Below are positions 16,112 through 21,406 of a stretch of 21,406 bases of DNA, piece by piece. The notes under the pieces were generated by a model, which was not told the DNA's origin, ran no database searches, and saw nothing but the letters and a program-made list of their open reading frames with translations. Where the stretch lies: NCBI GenBank assembly GCA_902492655.1, contig CABUMF010000034.1, positions 1-21,406 on the forward strand. Direction: 5' to 3'. Position 1 is the stretch's first letter, and the number at the start of each line of letters is the position of its first letter. The DNA comes from an uncultured Eubacteriales bacterium. Its GTDB lineage: Bacteria > Bacillota > Clostridia > HGM11514. Position numbers and translations under genes: made by a program.

Positions 16112-16542
16112 ATTTCCAGCAATTTTGTGCTTACATTAAGATACGCCGCAAGCTGTGCCTTGTCAAATCCCAAATTTACGGCTTCTTTTATATCATCATC
16201 CGATATTAAAAGATATGCCGCAAAAAGATTTGCTTCAAATTCAGGCTTTGAACTCATATCATAAAGCATTATGTCGCAAAGCTGTGAATCTTTTGCAAAA
16301 TGCTCGTGAAGCACTGCGTGTCCCAGCTCGTGCGCCGCAACGATTTTTTGTTCCTCATAAGGCAGATTTGCGTTTATTACAGCGAACTTACAGCCGTTTA
16401 CAACGGTAAAAAAGCCCTTGAGCTCTGTAAATTCGGAATTGAATTCCGCCGTTATGCCAAGAGCCTTAAGTATTTCAAAGGGATTTTGTGTTTTATACTC
16501 CGAAGCAAGTAATTCCGCCTGTGTTTTAATATAATTCTTCAT
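16090..16542 (-). CDS. immA: ImmA/IrrE-family metallopeptidase
   Basis: This 150-residue protein has the zinc-protease motif HELGH at residues 71-75 and the downstream EFEANLFAAYLL segment (101-112) that supplies the third ligand glutamate, both diagnostic of the ImmA/IrrE family (COG2856). Relatives cleave a partner XRE repressor: ImmA cuts ImmR in ICEBs1, and IrrE cuts DdrO in Deinococcus. Here the partner gene lies directly upstream, with 2 bp between its stop and this ATG, so the two are co-transcribed and probably translationally coupled. The protein lacks the C-terminal GAF-like sensor of IrrE, so how it would be activated is unknown. Its 3' end overlaps a terminator. Confidence 0.9.
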   Translation of the reverse strand: MKNYIKTQAELLASEYKTQNPFEILKALGITAEFNSEFTELKGFFTVVNGCKFAVINANLPYEEQKIVAAHELGHAVLHEHFAKDSQLCDIMLYDMSSKPEFEANLFAAYLLISDDDIKEAVNLGFDKAQLAAYLNVSTKLLEIRESDVN

Positions 16543-16544
16543 AT

Positions 16545-16880
16545 TTATTTGCCTACCGACTTTAAATATAATTCCTGCATTTGGTGTATGAACGCAAGCT
16601 TATCTGCTTCGCTGAGTCCGCCTCCCTCAAAAAGTGCCGCTGTTCTGTTGATTATTTTCTGTATCTCGCTTTCGTTTCCTTCATCCTCGGTCAGCAGATA
16701 ATTTACCGGAACATTCAATATTTTTGCAAGTGCGGCGTATATTTCGCGAGAACGGGGATACGATTCGCCGTGCTCGTATTTGATAATCATTCTCACGGAA
16801 ACTCCTATTTTTTCCGCAAGCTGACCCTGCGTCATCTTTTTTTGCCTTCTTAAATTTTTAAGCTTTTCACCGAATTTCAT
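16545..16880 (-). CDS. XRE-family repressor (ImmR/DdrO-like)
   Basis: This 111-residue protein has an N-terminal Cro/CI helix-turn-helix (residues ~5-62, with MTQGQLAEKIGVSVRMIIKYE) and a short helical C-terminal part, the size and layout of ImmR- and DdrO-type repressors. An AAGGTGAT ribosome binding site precedes the ATG. It is co-transcribed with the ImmA-like protease and divergent from a Y-family DNA polymerase. Inference: it represses both its own operon and the polymerase through the dyad sites in 16881-17009, and is inactivated by cleavage. Target sites and the cleavage position have not been shown. Confidence 0.88.
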   Translation of the reverse strand: MKFGEKLKNLRRQKKMTQGQLAEKIGVSVRMIIKYEHGESYPRSREIYAALAKILNVPVNYLLTEDEGNESEIQKIINRTAALFEGGGLSEADKLAFIHQMQELYLKSVGK

Positions 16881-16894
16881 AAAATCACCTTAAT

Positions 16895-16913
16895 TGTGAA
16901 AAATAATTTCACA
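16895..16913. promoter_or_regulatory. Palindromic operator candidate O1
   Basis: TGTGAAA-AATAA-TTTCACA is a perfect 7-bp inverted repeat. It ends 7 bp before the -35 of the polymerase promoter and lies in the leader of the XRE gene. TTCACA recurs at 16991-16996. Confidence 0.6.
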
Positions 16914-16920
16914 TTTTATC

Positions 16921-17005
16921 TTGACAAATGAACTTTTATTTCGTATAATATAAACATGAATTTCAAGTTCATATTTATATTACCATAAACTTCACATTTT
17001 GTCAA
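16921..17005. promoter_or_regulatory. Face-to-face overlapping promoters around a central dyad
   Basis: Plus strand: TTGACA (16921-16926), 17 bp, TATAAT (16944-16949), driving the polymerase. Minus strand: TTGACA (17005-17000), 17 bp, TAATAT (16982-16977), driving xre-immA. The two fire toward each other, with expected starts near 16956 and 16970. A 27-bp imperfect palindrome (16951-16977, core ATGAA-N7-TTCAT) covers both starts. The whole 85-bp block is a rough inverted repeat. One bound repressor could shut both promoters, which also cannot easily fire together. Confidence 0.75.
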
Positions 17006-17009
17006 GAGG

Positions 17010-18248
17010 GTGATTTTTATAAAACGAATAATTCTTCACAGCGATCTGAATAATTTTTATGCGTCCGTAGAATGTTTTCTTCATCCGGAGCTTAAGGATA
17101 AATTTGTTGCGGTATGCGGAAATCGGGAGGACAGGCACGGAATTGTGCTGGCAAAAAATCAAGCCGCAAAAATGTGCGGCGTCAAAACCGGTGAAGCAAT
17201 ATGGGAGGCTAAAGCAAAGTGTCCCGAATTAATCATAGTAAAGCCTCATTTTGATGAATATTTGAGGTTTTCCCATGCCGTAAGAAAAATTTATTCGGAT
17301 TATACAGATCTTGTCGAACCCTTCGGAATGGACGAGTGCTGGCTCGATGTTACGGGGAGCAGAACTCTTTTCGGGAGCGGTGTTCATATTGCAAACGAAA
17401 TAAGAAACAGAGTTAAAAACGAAGTCGGTCTGACGGTTTCTGTAGGGGTTTCATACAACAAGGTTTTTGCCAAGCTCGGAAGTGATTTGAAAAAGCCCGA
17501 CGCTGTAACGGTGATAAACGATAAATATGAAATAAAGGATTTGCCTGCCGGGGATTTGCTCGGAGTGGGAAGGGCGACCGAAAGGAAGCTGAATGAATTT
17601 TGCATACGAACGATAGGGGATCTGGCAGGTTGCGACGCTTCGTTTCTAAAACGAAAATTGGGGAAAAACGGTATAATGCTATGGCGATTTGCAAACGGGC
17701 TCGACAGTTCCCGAGTGATGCCTTCCGATTTTCGTTTTCCGGCAAAAAGTATTGGACACGGTGTTACGACAGTTTCCGACCTTCAGACAGACGAAGAGGT
17801 GTGGAGGGTGATGCTTGAGCTCACGATTGACATTTCCCACAAGCTAAGAATCGGAAAAAATTTTGCAGGAGGAATTGAGGTTGACATAAGAGATAATAAA
17901 TTGTCGCGGGTATCTTTTTCCAAAAAGCTCGATTTTTATACACAGAATACTTTTATGATTACCGAGGCGGCGTTTGAATTGTTCAAAGAAAACTATCAAT
18001 GGGAAAATCCAATCCGCTCGGTAACCGTAAGAGTAACAAGGCTTGCAGACGAGGCGGAGGCAGCGCAAATTTCTTTTTTTGACCGGGAAAACGATAAGGG
18101 AGAAAAAATCGAAAATACAATGGAGGCAATAAGAATGCGCTTCGGCAGAGGTGCGATAACATACGGCTCGCTTCTTTGCGATCTGAAAATGCCGAAAGGC
18201 AACGGTGCCGATATAATTATGCCGAACGGATTTGTATCTTGTCTGTAA
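17010..18248 (+). CDS. dinB: Y-family DNA polymerase (DinB/UmuC-like translesion polymerase)
   Basis: This protein is up to 412 residues. HSDLNNFYASVE carries the first catalytic aspartate (Asp12) and the steric-gate Tyr17; FGMDECWLDVTGS carries Asp108-Glu109. A little-finger domain follows, and QISFF near residue 355 fits a sliding-clamp-binding motif. It should copy past damaged DNA with low fidelity. No ATG exists at the N-terminus. The listed GTG (17010) lies inside the ribosome binding site (AGAGGGTGAT). The family start MKRIILHSDLNN would correspond to ATA at 17019, 8 nt after GAGGG, so a rare ATA start is likely. It is divergent from xre-immA and shares their control region. A weak CGG/CCG hairpin is all that follows before the next promoter. 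Confidence 0.9.
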   Translation: MIFIKRIILHSDLNNFYASVECFLHPELKDKFVAVCGNREDRHGIVLAKNQAAKMCGVKTGEAIWEAKAKCPELIIVKPHFDEYLRFSHAVRKIYSDYTDLVEPFGMDECWLDVTGSRTLFGSGVHIANEIRNRVKNEVGLTVSVGVSYNKVFAKLGSDLKKPDAVTVINDKYEIKDLPAGDLLGVGRATERKLNEFCIRTIGDLAGCDASFLKRKLGKNGIMLWRFANGLDSSRVMPSDFRFPAKSIGHGVTTVSDLQTDEEVWRVMLELTIDISHKLRIGKNFAGGIEVDIRDNKLSRVSFSKKLDFYTQNTFMITEAAFELFKENYQWENPIRSVTVRVTRLADEAEAAQISFFDRENDKGEKIENTMEAIRMRFGRGAITYGSLLCDLKMPKGNGADIIMPNGFVSCL

Positions 18249-18332
18249 TAATAAAATGCGGTAATATCCGATAAAATTTTGTTCAAATTTAATAAATATG
18301 CAATATTTCTTTAAAAAACGATGTCCAAAGCC

Positions 18333-18361
18333 TTGACATAATCCTACAAAATTGTTATAAT
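18333..18361 (+). promoter_or_regulatory. Perfect consensus promoter of the pyruvate:ferredoxin oxidoreductase gene
   Basis: TTGACA (18333-18338) and TATAAT (18356-18361) are 17 bp apart. Transcription should begin near 18368, giving a leader of about 55 nt with AGGAGG at 18407-18412. Confidence 0.88.
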
Positions 18362-18422
18362 AACTATTAAATATGTTTTCGTTTTAAATGTATTAATATA
18401 TTTTTTAGGAGGATTTCGTCAC

Positions 18423-21406
18423 ATGGCAAGAAAGATGAAAACTATGGACGGTAATAACGCTGCCGCTTGGGCTTCTTATGCTTTTACAGATGTTGCAGCT
18501 ATTTACCCCATCACTCCCTCATCTGTTATGGCAGAAGTAACAGACGAATGGGCAGTTGACAAGAAAAACAACATTTTCGGACAGCCTGTCAAGGTTGTTG
18601 AGATGCAGTCCGAAGCAGGTGCAGCCGGTGCGGTTCACGGTTCTTTGGCAGCCGGTGCTCTTACCACAACATATACGGCTTCACAGGGTCTTCTCCTTAT
18701 GATCCCCAATATGTACAAAATGGCTGGTGAGCTTCTTCCTTCTGTAATCCATGTTAGTGCTCGTTGCGTAGCTTCGCACGCGCTTAACATTTTCGGTGAC
18801 CATTCCGATGTAATGGCTTGCCGTCAGACAGGTTATGCTATGCTCTGTTCAAACAGCCCTCAGGAGGTTATGGACCTCGGTGCGGTTGCTCATCTTGCGG
18901 CAATCAAGGGCAAGGTTCCTTTCCTTCACTTCTTTGACGGTTTCAGAACCTCTCACGAAATTGACAAGATTGAAGTTTGGGATTATGAAGACCTTAAAGA
19001 AATGGTTGATATGGATGCCGTTCAGGAATTCAGAAACAACGCTCTTAACCCTGAACATCCCGTTCTCCGCGGAAGTGCTCAGAACCCTGACATCTTCTTC
19101 CAGAACAGAGAAGCTTGCAACACCTATTATAACAATGTTCCCGCTGTAGTTGAAGAGTACATGAACAAGGTTAACGAAAAAATCGGTACAGATTATAAGC
19201 TTGTTAACTATTACGGTGCTCCCGATGCAGACAAGGTTATCGTTGCAATGGGCTCTATCTGCGAAACAATTGAAGAAACTATTGACTACCTTATGTCAAA
19301 GGGAGAAAAGGTTGGTCTTATTAAGGTTCATCTTTACAGACCTTTCCCGGTTGAAGCGTTCCTTAAGGCAGTTCCCGCTACCTGCAAAAAGATTGCGGTT
19401 ATCGACAGAACAAAGGAACCCGGTTCTATCGGCGAGCCTCTTTATCTTGATGTATGCGCTTGCTACAACGGCGTAAAGGATGTTCCCATGATTATCGGCG
19501 GAAGATACGGTCTTGGTTCAAAGGATACAATTCCTGCCGACATTATCGCTTGCTACAGAAACCTTGATGCAAAAGAACCTATTAAGAGCTTCACACTTGC
19601 AATCGAAGATGATGTTACAAATCTTTCTCTTGCAAGAGTTGAAAATCCCGATACTTCTGCCGAAGGCAATTCTGCTTGTAAGTTCTGGGGTCTCGGCTCC
19701 GACGGTACCGTTGGTGCAAATAAGGATTCTATCAAAATCATCGGTGACCATACCGACCTTTATGCTCAGGCATATTTTGCTTATGACTCCAAAAAGTCCG
19801 GTGGTATAACGGTATCTCACTTGAGATTCGGTAAGAAGCCGATTAAGTCAACATATCTTATCAACAAGGCTAACTTTGTTGCTTGCCACAATCCTTCTTA
19901 TGTTGATAAGTACGATATGGTTGAAGATGTTGTTCCCGGCGGAACATTCCTTCTCAACTGTGCTTGGGATGTTGATGAGCTTTCCGAAAGACTTCCCGGA
20001 AAGATGAAGAGATACATCGCGCAGAACAATATCAATCTTTACACAATAGATGCTATCGGTATCGCTGCAGACATCGGCCTTGGAAACAAGACATCTATCG
20101 TTCTTCAGTCTGCATTCTTCAAGCTTGCAAATGTTATCCCGTTTGATCAGGCTACAGAATACATGAAGGCTGCTGTTGTTAAGAAGTTCAGCAAGAAGGG
20201 CGAAAAGATTGTTAACATGAACCATGAAGCAATCACCAAGGGTGCCGAAAACATCCATAAGATTGATGTTCCGGCTGATTGGGCTAATGCCGAAGATTCT
20301 GCTAAGGAAGATATTTGCGCTCCCGATTTCGTTAAGAATATTCAGATTCCCTGTAACGCTCAGGCAGGTGACAAGCTCGCTGTTTCCAAGTTTATGGATA
20401 TGGTTGACGGTCATATGCCTCAGGGTACTGCGGCTTATGAAAAGAGAGGTATTGCTGTAAATGTTCCCGTATGGGACGTTACAAAATGTATCCAGTGTAA
20501 CCAGTGCTCGGTTGTATGTCCTCATGCCGCAATCAGACCTATTGTAATGAATGCTGAAGAAGCTGCAGCTGCTCCCGAACAGATGAAGACTAAGAAGATG
20601 ATAGGCAAGGGCTGTGAAAACTATACATTCACGGTTGCTGTTTCTGTTCTTGACTGCTCCGGCTGCGGAAACTGCGCAAAGGTTTGCCCCGAAAAGGTTC
20701 AGGCACTTTCTATGGCTCCTATTGATACTCAGAGAGAACAGCAGGAAGTATTTGATTACGGCGTAAACAAGGTTTCCACAAAGACAGAGCTTCTTGACCT
20801 TCCGATGAATGTTAAGAATTCTCAGTTCCACCAGCCGCTTCTTGAATTTTCAGGTGCGTGTGCAGGCTGCGGTGAAACACCTTACGCAAAGCTTATCACT
20901 CAGATTTGCGGTGAAAGAGCGTATATCTCCAATGCTACAGGTTGTTCTTCAATCTGGGGTGGTTCCGCTCCTTCAACTCCTTATACAACAAACTATAAGG
21001 GATACGGTCCTGCATGGGCAAACTCCCTGTTTGAAGATAATGCAGAGCACGGTCTTGGTATGGCTGTTGCAGCTAAACAGCTCAGAGCAAGACTTGCAGA
21101 TCAGATCAAGGCAATTGATGACGAAGGCGTTAAGGCTGCATCTGTTGCTTGGTTTGAAACATATGAAGACGGCGACAAGAATGTAAAGGCTACCGACGAC
21201 CTCATCGCCGCTCTTGAAAAGAACGGTTCTGCTGAAGCTAAATCCATTCTTGCAAGCAAGGAATTCCTTTCCAAGAAGGCAGTTTGGATCTTCGGTGGTG
21301 ACGGTTGGGCATACGACATCGGATTTGGCGGTCTTGACCATGTTATCGCTTCCGGTGAAGATGTAAACATCATGGTATTCGATACCGAGGTTTATTCAAA
21401 CACAGG
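18423..21406 (+). CDS. nifJ: Pyruvate:ferredoxin (flavodoxin) oxidoreductase (3' partial)
   Basis: It oxidises pyruvate to acetyl-CoA and CO2 and reduces ferredoxin or flavodoxin, a core reaction of anaerobes. The frame is open from ATG 18423 to the window end (994 codons of the usual ~1170-1200). Domains run in the homodimeric PFOR order: a pyruvate/TPP pyrimidine domain beginning MDGNNAAAWASYAFTD...YPITPSS; domain II; two 4Fe-4S motifs, CIQCNQCSVVCP from Cys689 and CSGCGNCAKVCP from Cys745; then CAGCGETPYAKL and GGDGWAYDIGFGGLDHV of the TPP-binding domain. The final cysteine and C-terminal tail lie outside. AGGAGG is 10 nt before the ATG. Codon choice is strongly biased compared with its neighbours, fitting high expression behind a perfect promoter. 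The minus-strand frames inside it are shadows. Confidence 0.96.
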   Translation, partial: MARKMKTMDGNNAAAWASYAFTDVAAIYPITPSSVMAEVTDEWAVDKKNNIFGQPVKVVEMQSEAGAAGAVHGSLAAGALTTTYTASQGLLLMIPNMYKMAGELLPSVIHVSARCVASHALNIFGDHSDVMACRQTGYAMLCSNSPQEVMDLGAVAHLAAIKGKVPFLHFFDGFRTSHEIDKIEVWDYEDLKEMVDMDAVQEFRNNALNPEHPVLRGSAQNPDIFFQNREACNTYYNNVPAVVEEYMNKVNEKIGTDYKLVNYYGAPDADKVIVAMGSICETIEETIDYLMSKGEKVGLIKVHLYRPFPVEAFLKAVPATCKKIAVIDRTKEPGSIGEPLYLDVCACYNGVKDVPMIIGGRYGLGSKDTIPADIIACYRNLDAKEPIKSFTLAIEDDVTNLSLARVENPDTSAEGNSACKFWGLGSDGTVGANKDSIKIIGDHTDLYAQAYFAYDSKKSGGITVSHLRFGKKPIKSTYLINKANFVACHNPSYVDKYDMVEDVVPGGTFLLNCAWDVDELSERLPGKMKRYIAQNNINLYTIDAIGIAADIGLGNKTSIVLQSAFFKLANVIPFDQATEYMKAAVVKKFSKKGEKIVNMNHEAITKGAENIHKIDVPADWANAEDSAKEDICAPDFVKNIQIPCNAQAGDKLAVSKFMDMVDGHMPQGTAAYEKRGIAVNVPVWDVTKCIQCNQCSVVCPHAAIRPIVMNAEEAAAAPEQMKTKKMIGKGCENYTFTVAVSVLDCSGCGNCAKVCPEKVQALSMAPIDTQREQQEVFDYGVNKVSTKTELLDLPMNVKNSQFHQPLLEFSGACAGCGETPYAKLITQICGERAYISNATGCSSIWGGSAPSTPYTTNYKGYGPAWANSLFEDNAEHGLGMAVAAKQLRARLADQIKAIDDEGVKAASVAWFETYEDGDKNVKATDDLIAALEKNGSAEAKSILASKEFLSKKAVWIFGGDGWAYDIGFGGLDHVIASGEDVNIMVFDTEVYSNT

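Noticed and set aside
19848..20831. 327-codon minus-strand open frame
   Set aside because: It lies wholly inside the pyruvate:ferredoxin oxidoreductase gene and antisense to its strongly biased codons. The product shows no recognisable domain.

Overview
The window looks like an AT-rich chromosome segment of an anaerobic Clostridia-type Bacillota, probably a gut organism. The signs are a surface protein with S-layer homology (SLH) domains, pyruvate:ferredoxin oxidoreductase, a PerR-type regulator behind a near-consensus Per box, consensus sigma-A promoters (TTGACA/TATAAT, 17-bp spacers), and enzymes for breaking down glycans and lipids. No rRNA, tRNA, CRISPR array or complete insertion sequence was seen.

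Layout. 1-2892 (+) is the 3' part of a large repeat-rich SLH surface protein, followed by two hairpins. 3203-6899 (+) holds a neutral-ceramidase-like hydrolase, then two tandem paralogous secreted proteins with internal repeats. 6918-7066 is an unlisted fragment of an AraC regulator gene, and a strong terminator follows at 7094-7135. 7259-10312 (-) is a LacZ-like GH2 beta-galactosidase. It is divergent from an AraC regulator (10492-11275, +) whose reading frame is split at a CTT-TAA that resembles a prfB +1 frameshift site. 11396-12196 (+) is a LytTR-PAS regulator. A bidirectional terminator separates it from a minus-strand block: QueD-like protein, PerR, flavodoxin and a heparinase II/III-like enzyme. 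16090-18248 is an XRE repressor plus ImmA/IrrE-type metalloprotease (-), divergent from a Y-family DNA polymerase (+). 18423-21406 (+) is a 3'-truncated pyruvate:ferredoxin oxidoreductase.

The most interesting unit is 16090-18248. The XRE repressor gene, its ImmA-like protease and a translesion polymerase share a 129-bp control region with two face-to-face consensus promoters around a central dyad. By analogy with DdrO/IrrE and ImmR/ImmA, this could be a self-contained, LexA-independent damage switch. The polymerase also seems to lack an ATG, having ATA where the start is expected. Second is the AraC gene: a possible recoding site, plus a fragment about 93% identical on the far side of the beta-galactosidase gene, so the sugar gene is bracketed by 149-bp direct repeats.

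All calls are by eye from sequence and known family motifs. No database search was run.
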